Part shown: positions 36,282 to 46,791 of the stretch, one piece after another | Position numbering within the stretch: position 1 is the first letter of the stretch | Layout of the letters: every line of letters starts with the position of its first letter | Assembly (NCBI RefSeq): GCF_002931555.1 | Contig: NZ_PSTZ01000010.1 | Location: 62,001-126,000, forward strand | Reading direction: 5' to 3' | Source: Pseudoclavibacter sp. RFBB5 | GTDB taxonomy: Bacteria > Actinomycetota > Actinomycetes > Actinomycetales > Microbacteriaceae | Length of the DNA stretch: 64,000 nucleotides | The notes under the pieces: generated by a model | The model's input: the letters and a program-made list of their open reading frames with translations, nothing else | What the model was told of the DNA's origin: nothing | The model's database searches: none | Made by a program: the position numbers and the translations under genes

Positions 36282-37522
36282 GGCGCGCGGTCGTCACCGC
36301 CGTCGGCGCGGTCACCCCGAACGGGCTCGACGCCGCCAGCACCTGGGCGTCGCTGCTCGCGGGGCGGAGCGGCATCCGACGGATCGAGAGCATCGACGTC
36401 GCCGACCTCACCGTGCGCGTCGCGGGCGAGGTCCACGGCTTCATCGCAGCCGACCACCTCCCCAAGCGGGATGTCGCCCGCCTCGATCGGCACGCGCACT
36501 ACGCTGTGGCCGCCGCCGACGAAGCCATGCGCTCGACGGGCATCACGCCAGGCTCGCTGCCGTTCGACTCGACCAGGTTCGCTGTGACCATCGCGACCGG
36601 CTCCGGTCCCGTCTCGCTCACTCAGGACGCCGCGCGCATCCTCGACAGCTCCGGGCCTCGCCGCGTGCCACCAGGCGTCGTCGTGTACGGCGGCCCGGAC
36701 GCAGCCGCCGCCTACCTCAGCGAGCGCTACGGCGCGCGCGGCGCCACGGCTGGGCTCTCCGCGACCTGCGCGAGCGGCACCGTCGCCCTCGGAGAGGCCA
36801 TGCGCACCATTCGGCACGGGTACGCCGACGCCGTGCTCGTCGTCGCGGCCGACGACTGCCTGAACCGCGTCAATCTCGCTGTCAACGCAACCCTCGGCGC
36901 CCTCGCGATCGGGCACGAGGATGCGCCGCACACCGCGAGCAGACCCTTCGACCGCGCGCGCCACGGGTTCGTCATGTCAGCGGGTGCTGCAGCGCTGCTC
37001 GTCGAATCGGAGGAGAGCGCGATCGCGCGGGGCGCCGAGATCCTCGGCGAGGTCGCCGGCTACGGCGCCACGTCAGACGCATACCACCCGACGGCGCCCC
37101 GCCCGGACGGCAGCGGCGCCCTCGCGGCGATGCGCGCGGCTCTGGACGACGCAAACCTTGACGCGAGCGGGCTCGACCACGTCAACGCGCACGGAACGAG
37201 CACGCCGCTCAACGACGCCATGGAGACCGCCGCGCTGCGCGAGCTCCTCGGCTCACGCCTTGGCGAGGTTCCCGTGACCGCGAACAAGTCCGCCACGGGC
37301 CACCTGCTCGGCGCCGCGGGAGCCCTCGAGGCGGTCATCTCGCTGCTCACGATGCGCGACTCCGTGATCCCGCCGACCCTCAACCTCGATGACCCGGAGT
37401 TCCCGGACCTGGACGTCGTCGCGCACGAGGCCCGCCCAGCGCGCATCCGCACCGTGCTGTCGAACTCGTTCGGCTTCGGCGGGCACAACGCGTCACTGCT
37501 GCTGCGCGAGTTCAGCGCCTGA
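36278..37522 (+). CDS. Beta-ketoacyl synthase (KAS II/FabF-like)
   Basis: A 414-residue condensing enzyme of the thiolase fold. The full Cys-His-His set is visible: C164 in SATCASGTVAL, H305 in HVNAHGTSTP and H342 in ANKSATGHLLGAAG with K337. The C-terminal NSFGFGGHNAS loop is intact. It should decarboxylatively condense malonyl-carrier with an acyl starter. It is coupled by a 4-nt overlap to the AMP-ligase, with no acyl carrier protein, ketoreductase or dehydratase beside it, so it is unlikely to be the housekeeping FabF. Pathway unknown. Confidence 0.9.
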   Translation: MRRAVVTAVGAVTPNGLDAASTWASLLAGRSGIRRIESIDVADLTVRVAGEVHGFIAADHLPKRDVARLDRHAHYAVAAADEAMRSTGITPGSLPFDSTRFAVTIATGSGPVSLTQDAARILDSSGPRRVPPGVVVYGGPDAAAAYLSERYGARGATAGLSATCASGTVALGEAMRTIRHGYADAVLVVAADDCLNRVNLAVNATLGALAIGHEDAPHTASRPFDRARHGFVMSAGAAALLVESEESAIARGAEILGEVAGYGATSDAYHPTAPRPDGSGALAAMRAALDDANLDASGLDHVNAHGTSTPLNDAMETAALRELLGSRLGEVPVTANKSATGHLLGAAGALEAVISLLTMRDSVIPPTLNLDDPEFPDLDVVAHEARPARIRTVLSNSFGFGGHNASLLLREFSA

Positions 37523-37718
37523 CCGCCAGCCCACGGCTCAACTCCGCGCCGACCGCGACGGCCGCCCGCACGCCCTCTCGTCCGCCCGCCCTCGAACGCT
37601 GCCAGCCGACTGGCCCGAATGACGCCCCGAGAAGGGCACATCGACTGGCGGCGATCGCCTCAGCGAAGGCCGTCCGGGACATTCGCCTGGCAGCGATCCG
37701 CGACGGTGAACCTGCTCA

Positions 37719-38534
37719 TTAGAAGGCCGGCGGCACGTCCAGCGACTCGAGCGTCTCCCGAACCTTGTCGCTCGTGAACGCCTTCTCGAGTGCGGTGATC
37801 TCCGGAGTGCCGAGCTTGTCCTCGCGCGTCACGAGCGTCACCGCGAACTGCTCATCCTGCTCGACCGCGAGGCCGTTGTCGACGGGCGTCAGCCCGAGCT
37901 GTCGCGCGAACGACGGCAGGTTGAAGACCGCGTCTGCCTCCTCGTAGGCCGTGTTGAGCTGCAGCAGATCGACCTGCGTGATGGCCAGCTCGCGCGGGTT
38001 CTCGGTGATGTCCGCCACCTTGGCCGTGAATCGTTCGACCCCCTCATCGAGGGTGATGATGCCGCCATCGGCAAGCAGCTGCAGCGCGCGTCCCGCGTTC
38101 GCGCTGTCGTTGGGGATCACGACGCTGCCACCCTGCGGCAGCTCGTCGAGCGAGCCCAACGTCTTGGAGTAGAACGCGACGACCGTCGAGTAGATCGGCG
38201 TGACGCCGGCGAGCGACGCGTCGTTCTTGGTGTTGAACTCCTCCATGAACGGCACGAACTGCACGAAGTTCGCGTCGATCTCGCCGTTCTCGACGAGCAC
38301 GTTCGGCTGCACGTAGTCGGAGACGGGAACGAGTTCGATCTCGTAGCCGTCCTCGATGGCCTCGGCCGCCGCTTCGACGACATCCGTCATGGGGGTCACG
38401 GTGGCGGCGACCTTGATGGTGACGACATCGCCACCGCCGCTCGCCCCATCGGCGGCCGGCGCGCATCCCGCGGCGAGGAGGGCGAGGGATCCGACGGCGA
38501 GCGCCGCCCCGATCGTGCGGAGTCGAAGTGTCAT
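37719..38534 (-). CDS. metQ: Methionine-binding lipoprotein
   Basis: A 271-residue NlpA/MetQ-family lipoprotein. The signal peptide ends LLAAGC. The body has TPMTDVVEAA, ANFVQFVPFMEEFN, the conserved VVIPNDSANAGRALQLL, and a C-terminal TLVTREDKL. It delivers D/L-methionine to MetNI. ATG 38534 has AAGGA ten bases upstream and is preferred to a longer frame. Third gene of metNIQ. The 196-nt gap to the converging ketosynthase gene shows no clear hairpin. Confidence 0.9.
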   Translation of the reverse strand: MTLRLRTIGAALAVGSLALLAAGCAPAADGASGGGDVVTIKVAATVTPMTDVVEAAAEAIEDGYEIELVPVSDYVQPNVLVENGEIDANFVQFVPFMEEFNTKNDASLAGVTPIYSTVVAFYSKTLGSLDELPQGGSVVIPNDSANAGRALQLLADGGIITLDEGVERFTAKVADITENPRELAITQVDLLQLNTAYEEADAVFNLPSFARQLGLTPVDNGLAVEQDEQFAVTLVTREDKLGTPEITALEKAFTSDKVRETLESLDVPPAF

Positions 38535-38589
38535 GGCTGGTGGTTCCTTTTCGGTGCGTTCGCGGGGTGGATGCAGGGGAGGGATGCGC

Positions 38590-39270
38590 TCAGCGGCGGT
38601 CGAGCGCCACCGAGAGCCGGTGTCCACCGGTCTGCAGCAGCTGAACGCACACGATGACGATCACGATCGTCGTGTACATGAGCGGGTAGTCGTACTCCTG
38701 GTAGCCGTAGCGCAGAGCGAAGTCGCCGAGGCCGCCGCCGCCGACGACGCCGAGCACCGTCGAGTACGAGAGCAGGCTGATCGCTGCGGAGGTGAGCGCG
38801 TAGACGAGCCCGCTGCGCGCTTCGACGAAGAGGAACCGGGTGACGATCTGCCCGGTGTCGGCCCCCATCGACCTTGCCGCGTGCAGGACGCCGGACGGCA
38901 CCTCGAGCAGGATCTGCTCGACGAGCCGCGCGTAGATCGCGACACCGACGAAGCACAACGGGAACGTGGCCGCCTGCGTACCGAACGTCGTGCCGAACAC
39001 GAGGCGCGTGAGTGGGATGAGGAAGACGACGAAGAGCAGGAACGGGAACGAGCGCACGACGGTCACGTAGAGGTTCGCTGCCCGCCAGATGACGCGGTTC
39101 TCGCGCACTCCGCCGGGGCGCGTCAGGAAGATGACCACGCCGAGCGGCAGCCCGAGCACGATCGCGGCGGCCAGGGAGAAGACGAGCATGTACCCCGTCT
39201 CGCCGAGTGCCTGCCAGATGGCGTCGGCGTTGGCTGTGAGAGAGGTCACGATGCTGTCGACGAGCTCCAT
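38590..39270 (-). CDS. metI: Methionine ABC importer permease
   Basis: A 226-residue permease with five hydrophobic segments and the MetI-type EAA loop region ARSMGADTGQIVTRFLFVEA, which docks on the ATPase. The start is ATG 39270, overlapping the metN stop by one base (TGATG). Confidence 0.9.
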   Translation of the reverse strand: MELVDSIVTSLTANADAIWQALGETGYMLVFSLAAAIVLGLPLGVVIFLTRPGGVRENRVIWRAANLYVTVVRSFPFLLFVVFLIPLTRLVFGTTFGTQAATFPLCFVGVAIYARLVEQILLEVPSGVLHAARSMGADTGQIVTRFLFVEARSGLVYALTSAAISLLSYSTVLGVVGGGGLGDFALRYGYQEYDYPLMYTTIVIVIVCVQLLQTGGHRLSVALDRR

Positions 39271-40010
39271 CACGATCCGAGCACCCGCTTGGCGTGCTCG
39301 ACGTACGAGCCGCGGTCGTCCCGAGCGCTGTGCTCGACCGCCACGATGCCCTGCAAGTGGCCCCTGTCGAGGATCGCGGCCCGGTCGCAGATCGCTTTCA
39401 CCGCGGCGAGCTCGTGCGTGACGAGCGCGATGGTCGTGCCGAAGTCGTCCCTGGTGGAGGCGAGCAGTCGCAGGATGTCGCTTGTCGTGCGCTCGTCGAG
39501 CGCGGAGGTGGGTTCATCGCAGAGCAGCAGCGGGGGCCTCGTCACGAGGGCGCGCGCGATGGCGACGCGCTGCTTCTGTCCGCCTGAGAGCTGCGCCGGG
39601 TAATCCCCGCCACGGTCGCCGAGCCCCACGTAGTCGAGCAGCTCGTCGACGAAGGCCGGATCGCGGCGATGCTGCAGCCGAAGCGGAAGCTCCACGTTCT
39701 GCCGAGCCGTGCGATTCGCGAGCAGGTTGAAGCTCTGGAAGACCATGCCGATGCGGCGGCGCAGAGCCCGACGCTCTCGTTCGCGCATCGCAGACGGGTC
39801 GGCGCCCTCGATGAGCACCCGGCCCTCGCTCGGCGTCTCGTCGGCGTCGAGCAGCCGCAGCAGTGTCGACTTTCCCGCGCCCGACTCTCCCACGATGCCG
39901 ATGATCTCGCCGCGGCGGATCTCGAAGTCGATGCTGTCGAGCGCTGGCTCACCCGCTCCGTATCGCACCGTGACGCGTTCGAGAGCAGCCACGGGGCCGG
40001 GGTCTGGCAT
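39270..40010 (-). CDS. metN: Methionine ABC importer ATPase
   Basis: A 246-residue ATPase: Walker A GESGAGKST, Q-loop FQSFNLLANRTARQNVELPL (typical of MetN), signature LSGGQKQRVAIARAL, Walker B LLLCDEPTSALD. The C-terminal methionine-sensing ACT-like domain of long MetN proteins is absent, so feedback inhibition by bound methionine is not expected. The start is ATG 40010, with GGAG five bases ahead. Confidence 0.9.
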   Translation of the reverse strand: MPDPGPVAALERVTVRYGAGEPALDSIDFEIRRGEIIGIVGESGAGKSTLLRLLDADETPSEGRVLIEGADPSAMRERERRALRRRIGMVFQSFNLLANRTARQNVELPLRLQHRRDPAFVDELLDYVGLGDRGGDYPAQLSGGQKQRVAIARALVTRPPLLLCDEPTSALDERTTSDILRLLASTRDDFGTTIALVTHELAAVKAICDRAAILDRGHLQGIVAVEHSARDDRGSYVEHAKRVLGS

Positions 40011-40040
40011 GCACACTCCATCGTTTCTGGATTCTGTACA

Positions 40041-40046
40041 ATTATA
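40041..40046 (-). promoter_or_regulatory. -10 element of metNIQ (consensus TATAAT)
   Basis: TATAAT on the minus strand, 30 nt before the metN ATG, a rare full consensus match in this GC-rich window. The leader of ~24 nt is too short for an S-adenosylmethionine riboswitch. Confidence 0.6.
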
Positions 40047-40086
40047 CGCGCTAGACGCCCGCATTGACGGCCGAGCGCACAGCGAA

Positions 40087-40122
40087 GCGGGGTGCATCCG
40101 GAAGACTCCGGATGCACCCCGC
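40087..40122 (-). terminator. Strong hairpin terminator after ptsI
   Basis: GCGGGGTGCATCCGGA (40087-40102) and TCCGGATGCACCCCGC (40107-40122) form a perfect 16-bp stem closed by the 4-nt loop AGAC, 50 nt past the ptsI stop. The stem contains an inverted GCATCC/GGATGC pair. Confidence 0.85.
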
Positions 40123-40172
40123 TCGGGATCAGCGCGGCCGCGCGGCGACGCGCTCGGCCTCGGATCGAGTGG

Positions 40173-41864
40173 CTAGACCTCGACGACCGGCACGGCCGTC
40201 GTGATGACGCCGCGCGTCGCGAGCGCGTCGACGACGCGGCCCTTCGCGCCCTCTGCCGACTTCGCGAAGATCGCGAGATGCGCGATCTCCTTCGCCTGCT
40301 CGAGCGTGACGCGCTTGAGTGCCGCGCGGACCTCGACGAACGCGGGCGGCGCCATCGAGAGGGAGCGCACGCCGAGCCCGACGAGCACGATCGCGAGGTT
40401 CGGGTCGGCCGCGGCCTCCCCGCACACGCCGACATTCTTCTGGTGGTGCTCGCCAGCGTCACCGATGCGCTCGATGAGTCGCAGCACGGCCGGGTGCCAC
40501 GGGTCCTGGAACGCCGCGACGCTGCCCAGCAGGCGGTCCGCGGCCAGCGTGTACTGCGTCAGGTCGTTGGTGCCGACGGAGACGAAGTCGCTGGTCTCGA
40601 GGATCTGCTCGGCGAGGAGCGCTGCCGAGGGAACCTCGATCATGCTTCCCGCGGTCATGAGGCCGTACTCGCGGGCGAGCGACGTGAAGTGCTCGCTCTC
40701 GTGCGCGTCGGAGACCATCGGGGCCATGACCCAGACCTTCGCCTCGGTCGCGGCCTGCGCGTTGGCGAGCGCCTGGAGCTGGTCGCGGAGGATCTGCTCC
40801 TTCTTCATGAGCACGCGGATGCCGCGGAGCCCGAGAGCCGGGTTCGGCTCGTCGGCCTCGGTGAGGAACGCGAGGGGCTTGTCCGCCCCGGCGTCGAGGA
40901 CGCGCACGACGACCTTCTTGCCCGGGAAGTGGGCAAGTGCGGCCGTGTAGTCGGCCGTCTGCTTCTCGACCGTCGGGGCGGTGTCGCTGTCGAGGAAGAG
41001 GAACTCGGTGCGGAAGAGGCCGACGCCCTCTGCGCCGAGTGCAGCTGCACGCTCCGCGTCGGCCGGCTTGCCGATGTTTGCGAGGATCTGCACGGGTGTG
41101 CCGTCTGCGAGCTCGCCGGGCTCGACTGGGGCTGCCTTCATCGCCGCGACGCGGTCGATCTCGGCCTGCGCCTCAGCGATGCGCTCCGCGCTGGGCTCGG
41201 TGATGACCTGCCCCTTGGCGGCGTCGACGACGATCGTCATGCCGTCGAGCAGGCTGTCGGCCTCCTTGACGGCGACGACGGCGGGGAGGCCCTTCTCGGC
41301 CGCGAGGATGCCCGTGTGCGCCTTCGGGCTGCCGTCGCGCGTGACGAGTGCGAGCACCTTCGACAGGTCGAGCTTCGCCGTGTCGGCCGGCGCGAGGTCG
41401 TGCGCGACGAGGATGAACGGGGTGTCGCTCGAGGGGACCTCGGGGGCGGGGACGCCGCGGAGCAGGGCGATGACGCGCTGCGAGACGTCGCCGAGGTCGG
41501 TGGCGCGCTCAGCGAGGTAGCCGCCGAGGCTCTTCAGCATCTCGGCGAAGGAGGAGAAGGACTCGAAGACAGCGCGCTCGGCGGTCTTGCCGGCTTCGGT
41601 GGCCGACTTGATGCTGTCTGCAAGCGACGGGTCCGCAGCCATCATGGCCTGCGACTCGAGCACGTTCTTCGCGGCGCCGTCGACCGTCGCCGCGCGAGCG
41701 GTGAGGGCCTCGCCGGTTTCACGGAGTGCCTCGATCGCTCGCTCGTACTCGGTCGCGGCGTCGCCAGTGGCGCGCTCGTCGGCCGGCTCGGGGAGCGGAT
41801 CAGGCATGCGCAGGACTTCACCGAAAGCGACGCCGGTCCCGACGCCAAACCCCGTGTATTTCAT
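40173..41864 (-). CDS. ptsI: Phosphoenolpyruvate-protein phosphotransferase (PTS enzyme I)
   Basis: A 563-residue enzyme I that moves phosphate from PEP to HPr. The phosphorylated His183 lies in GSPKAHTGILA, followed by a swivel region. The PEP-binding barrel carries GVGLFRTEFLF, PNPALGLRGIR, GSMIEVPSAALL, VGTNDLTQYTLAADR and the catalytic cysteine in VGVCGEAAADP. ATG 41864 has AAGGAG five bases upstream. No HPr gene is adjacent, so that partner must lie elsewhere. The stand-alone EIIA at 16987 is a possible recipient further down the chain. Confidence 0.94.
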   Translation of the reverse strand: MKYTGFGVGTGVAFGEVLRMPDPLPEPADERATGDAATEYERAIEALRETGEALTARAATVDGAAKNVLESQAMMAADPSLADSIKSATEAGKTAERAVFESFSSFAEMLKSLGGYLAERATDLGDVSQRVIALLRGVPAPEVPSSDTPFILVAHDLAPADTAKLDLSKVLALVTRDGSPKAHTGILAAEKGLPAVVAVKEADSLLDGMTIVVDAAKGQVITEPSAERIAEAQAEIDRVAAMKAAPVEPGELADGTPVQILANIGKPADAERAAALGAEGVGLFRTEFLFLDSDTAPTVEKQTADYTAALAHFPGKKVVVRVLDAGADKPLAFLTEADEPNPALGLRGIRVLMKKEQILRDQLQALANAQAATEAKVWVMAPMVSDAHESEHFTSLAREYGLMTAGSMIEVPSAALLAEQILETSDFVSVGTNDLTQYTLAADRLLGSVAAFQDPWHPAVLRLIERIGDAGEHHQKNVGVCGEAAADPNLAIVLVGLGVRSLSMAPPAFVEVRAALKRVTLEQAKEIAHLAIFAKSAEGAKGRVVDALATRGVITTAVPVVEV

Positions 41865-41913
41865 AGCAACTCCTTCGTGCTGGTAACTCAGACAGCGTAT
41901 CGGCACAGCAACG

Positions 41914-41919
41914 TAGGCT
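41914..41919 (+). promoter_or_regulatory. -10 element of the second BrkB gene
   Basis: TAGGCT ends 6 nt before GTG 41926. It lies within the 61-nt divergent gap to ptsI. Confidence 0.55.
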
Positions 41920-41925
41920 TCGACC

Positions 41926-43107
41926 GTGACCGAGCAAAACTCAGGCAAGAGTTCGCGCAGTTCCACGTTCGCGCCGCCGTTTCCGAAGTTCCCCCCGGAG
42001 GCGCCGTTCGGCGAGCGCATGAAAGCGCTGATCGCCTGGGCTCAAGCTACTCGCCCTGCCCGAGTCTTCGCTCATTTCGGGGCAAGAAGCGCCTCGGTAC
42101 TCGCCGGCGGCATGGCGTATTCCGCTATCTTCTCCATCTTCGCGGGTATCTGGCTCCTCTTCTCTGTAGCGGGCATCTTCCTCGCGACCAGTCCGGAGCT
42201 GCGCGACGGGCTCATCGGAGTGCTCAATTCCTCGCTTCCGGGCCTGATCGGGGAAGACGGCGCCATCGACCCGAGCCTGCTCGAGAACACCGGCGCATTC
42301 GGCTGGGCGAGCGCCATCGCGCTGGTCGGTACCCTCGGCACGGCGCTCGGCTGGCTCGCCCAGGCGCGCACGGGCATCCGCACGATCTTCGACGTACCCG
42401 TCGCCACAAAGCGCAACTTCGTCGTGCAGAAGCTCGTCGACCTGGGCTTCCTTCTCGCGTTCGCGATCGCCCTCGCCATCTCGGCGGCGCTCACCGTGCT
42501 CTCCTCCACGTTCCTGTCGTCGCTGCTCGAGACCGTTGGCATCGACGAGTCGAGCGGCTTCGCGCTGGTCGTCATCCGCATCGTCACGGTGCTGATCCTG
42601 CTCGCGTTCGACACCGTCGTTCTCGCCGGCATCCTGCGCATCCTCGCCGGCCTGCGCATCCCGACCCGTTCCCTGTTCTTCGCCGCATTCCTCGGGGCGA
42701 TCATCATCGGCATCCTGAAGCAGATCTCGACCGCGCTCATCGGCGGCGCGACGAGCAACCCGCTTGTCGCCTCCTTCGCCGTCCTCCTGGGCCTCATGAT
42801 CTTCCTCAACCTGCTCTGCACGGTGCTACTGCTCACCGCCTCGTGGGTCAAGGTGACGATGGATGACATCGGAGCGTCTCCGAGGCTCCTCACCGCGAAG
42901 GAAGCCAGGGAGGAGTCGACCGACACCATCCTGCGCGCCGAGCGTCAGAAGATCGCGACCGAGGTCATCGAGGCGAGGGAGCGCCTCAACTCGGCGCCAC
43001 GCTTCTTCCGCTGGAAGGCGATGGCCGAGTACCGCTCCCTGCTGCGCGAGCAGCGTCGCGTCGAGGCCGAGGCCCAGCGTCGCCGCTTCGAGGGCGGACG
43101 GGTCTAG
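41926..43107 (+). CDS. YihY/BrkB-family membrane protein (copy 2)
   Basis: A 393-residue polytopic protein of the same family as the one at 33543. SVLAGGMAYSAIFSIFAGIWLLFS replaces the usual AAALTFY opening, and later come TALGWLAQARTGIRTIF and LRIPTRSLFFAAFLGAIIIG. The long charged C-terminal tail, from about residue 320, is rich in Arg and Glu and is likely a cytoplasmic helix or coiled coil. Start GTG 41926 (leaderless). Confidence 0.85.
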   Translation: MTEQNSGKSSRSSTFAPPFPKFPPEAPFGERMKALIAWAQATRPARVFAHFGARSASVLAGGMAYSAIFSIFAGIWLLFSVAGIFLATSPELRDGLIGVLNSSLPGLIGEDGAIDPSLLENTGAFGWASAIALVGTLGTALGWLAQARTGIRTIFDVPVATKRNFVVQKLVDLGFLLAFAIALAISAALTVLSSTFLSSLLETVGIDESSGFALVVIRIVTVLILLAFDTVVLAGILRILAGLRIPTRSLFFAAFLGAIIIGILKQISTALIGGATSNPLVASFAVLLGLMIFLNLLCTVLLLTASWVKVTMDDIGASPRLLTAKEAREESTDTILRAERQKIATEVIEARERLNSAPRFFRWKAMAEYRSLLREQRRVEAEAQRRRFEGGRV

Positions 43108-43156
43108 CGTCGGTTGGAGCGAGGGCGCCCCGGGGCCCCGTGTCGGTGGTCGCGTC

Positions 43157-43162
43157 TAGACT
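43157..43162 (+). promoter_or_regulatory. -10 element of the exonuclease III gene
   Basis: TAGACT ends 7 nt before ATG 43170, which argues against the longer frame starting at 43140. Confidence 0.55.
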
Positions 43163-43169
43163 CGAGCCC

Positions 43170-45075
<1,906 letters not shown>

Positions 45076-45155
45076 GTCTCCGCACCGCCAGGTCGTTGCA
45101 TCAGGGCGCTCTGCACAGCTCACGAGATCGCATCATTTCCGGCTCCTCCCCGCGC

Positions 45156-45161
45156 TAGGAT
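45156..45161 (+). promoter_or_regulatory. -10 element of the polyprenol-phosphomannose synthase gene
   Basis: TAGGAT ends 6 nt before ATG 45168. Confidence 0.55.
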
Positions 45162-45167
45162 GACGCA

Positions 45168-45905
45168 ATGCCCGAAACGCTCGTCATCATCCCCACCTAC
45201 AACGAACGCGAGAACGTCCGCTCCATCGTGGACCGCGTTCTTGGTGCCGACTCGCGCATCCATGTGCTGGTCGTCGATGACAACAGCCCGGACGGCACCG
45301 GCGAGATGGCCGACGAGATGGCCGCGGCGGATGAACGCGTCAGCGTGCTGCATCGCGCAGGCAAGCTCGGGCTGGGCACCGCCTACCTCGAGGGCTTCGC
45401 CATCGCAGCGGAGCGCGGGTACACCTACGTGTTCGAGTTCGACGCCGACGGATCGCACCCGCCGGAGCGGCTGCCCGAGATGATCGACGCCCTCGACGCC
45501 GGCGCTGGCCTCGTCATCGGCACCAGGTGGATGCCGGGCGGACGCACCGAGAACTGGCCACTGCAGCGCCAGATCCTCTCCCGGGGAGCGTCGATCTACG
45601 CGCGCGTGCTGCTGCAGAGCAAGATCCGCGACATTACGGCCGGCTATCGCGGCTACCGCGTCGCCCTCCTCCAGGGCTTCGACCTCACCCGCATCAAGAG
45701 CGCGGGCTACTGCTTCCAGATCGAGATGGCCTGGCTCTTCGAACGATCCGGCATCCGCGTGAGCGAGGTGCCGATCACGTTCGTCGAACGCCAGGAAGGC
45801 GCCTCCAAGATGTCGAGCGACATCATCGTCGAGGCAGTCTGGCGCGTCTTCGCGTGGGGCCTCGGCTACCGACTCGGCGCATTCTCGCGCCTGGCCGGTC
45901 GGTAG
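45168..45905 (+). CDS. ppm1: Polyprenol monophosphomannose synthase (GT2)
   Basis: A 245-residue GT-A glycosyltransferase that moves mannose from GDP-mannose to polyprenyl phosphate at the cytoplasmic face, making the donor for lipomannan-type glycans and protein O-mannosylation. It opens VIIPTYNERENVRSIV, has VVDDNSPDGTG, the metal-binding FDADGSHPPERLPEM and GTRWMPGG. The short C-terminus has no large membrane domain, as in the soluble Ppm1/D2-type proteins. Precedes ribA by 15 nt. Confidence 0.92.
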   Translation: MPETLVIIPTYNERENVRSIVDRVLGADSRIHVLVVDDNSPDGTGEMADEMAAADERVSVLHRAGKLGLGTAYLEGFAIAAERGYTYVFEFDADGSHPPERLPEMIDALDAGAGLVIGTRWMPGGRTENWPLQRQILSRGASIYARVLLQSKIRDITAGYRGYRVALLQGFDLTRIKSAGYCFQIEMAWLFERSGIRVSEVPITFVERQEGASKMSSDIIVEAVWRVFAWGLGYRLGAFSRLAGR

Positions 45906-45920
45906 AACGAAAGCGATTCC

Positions 45921-46553
45921 ATGAGCGATTCCCCAGCGTCCATCACCTTCGAGGCGGAGACCTCGATCCCCACCAGGCACGGCGTGCTGCGCTTCCGTGC
46001 CTACACCGATGAAGCCAACGGCCAGCTGCACCTCGCGATCATCTCCGGCGAGCCGGAGAACGGCGCCATCGTCCGAGTGCATTCCGAGTGCCTCACCGGG
46101 GAAGCCTTCGGCTCGCTGAAGTGCGAGTGCGGGCCACAGCTCGACGCCTCCCTCGAGGCCATCGGCAGAGACGGTGGCATCGTGCTGTACCTGCGCGGCC
46201 ACGAGGGTCGAGGCATCGGCCTTCTCAACAAGCTCCGCGCCTACGCCCTCCAGGAACAGGGGCTCGACACCGTGGATGCGAACCTCGCGCTGGGCCTGCC
46301 CGCCGACAGTCGCGCCTACACGGCCGCCGCGCAGATGCTCGACGACCTCGAGATCTCCCGCATCCGCCTGCTCACGAACAACCCAGCGAAGGCTGAGGCG
46401 CTCGAAGCCCACGGCATCACCGTCGAGGAGCGCGTGCCCCTCGAGGTCGGCCGCGAGGATGCGAATCTGGCGTACCTCACGACCAAGGTCCAGCGCATGG
46501 GGCACATCATGAGCGAGCTCCCACAGCTTCCGGGTGACGACGCCGCGAGCTGA
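45921..46553 (+). CDS. ribA: GTP cyclohydrolase II
   Basis: A 210-residue stand-alone RibA that opens GTP to start riboflavin synthesis. Zinc cysteines C57, C68 and C70 lie in HSECLTGEAFGSLKCECG. The GTP loop is LRGHEGRGIGLLNKL and LLTNNPAKAEAL the C-terminal motif. It is not fused to dihydroxybutanone phosphate synthase, unlike many actinobacterial RibBA proteins, and no other rib gene is adjacent. It is probably co-transcribed with ppm1, a pairing without an obvious metabolic reason. Confidence 0.93.
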   Translation: MSDSPASITFEAETSIPTRHGVLRFRAYTDEANGQLHLAIISGEPENGAIVRVHSECLTGEAFGSLKCECGPQLDASLEAIGRDGGIVLYLRGHEGRGIGLLNKLRAYALQEQGLDTVDANLALGLPADSRAYTAAAQMLDDLEISRIRLLTNNPAKAEALEAHGITVEERVPLEVGREDANLAYLTTKVQRMGHIMSELPQLPGDDAAS

Positions 46554-46791
46554 CCTGCGCCACGCCGTCGCGTCCGGGCCGCCGCGCGCTGGGTAGGGGG
46601 CCAGCGAACGCGACGAATGCGGTGTAACCTCTTCTCGGCCGGAAGCCACAAGCATCCGGTCGAACTCGCGTCAGCAGACCTGCAATCAACCGGGCCGGGC
46701 GCGTTCCATCCACCGCTGCTCTGAGTTCCTGCACCGCGCAACCCGCACCGAAACCGCGTCTCACCAGCGAGCCAGCTGTCTCAGGAGCAAC

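Noticed and set aside
37523-37718. Terminator or hidden gene between the ketosynthase and metQ
   Set aside because: Only weak 5-bp pairings (such as GCCAG-CCGA-CTGGC) and no frame with good composition were found.
40011-40046. SAM riboswitch before metNIQ
   Set aside because: The distance from the -10 element to the start codon leaves about 24 nt of leader.
43140-43169. Longer N-terminus for exonuclease III from GTG 43140
   Set aside because: The -10 hexamer TAGACT at 43157-43162 lies inside this extension, and the protein family begins at the later methionine.
45076-45920. FMN riboswitch upstream of ribA
   Set aside because: ribA follows ppm1 after 15 nt and ppm1 appears leaderless, so there is no room for the aptamer.
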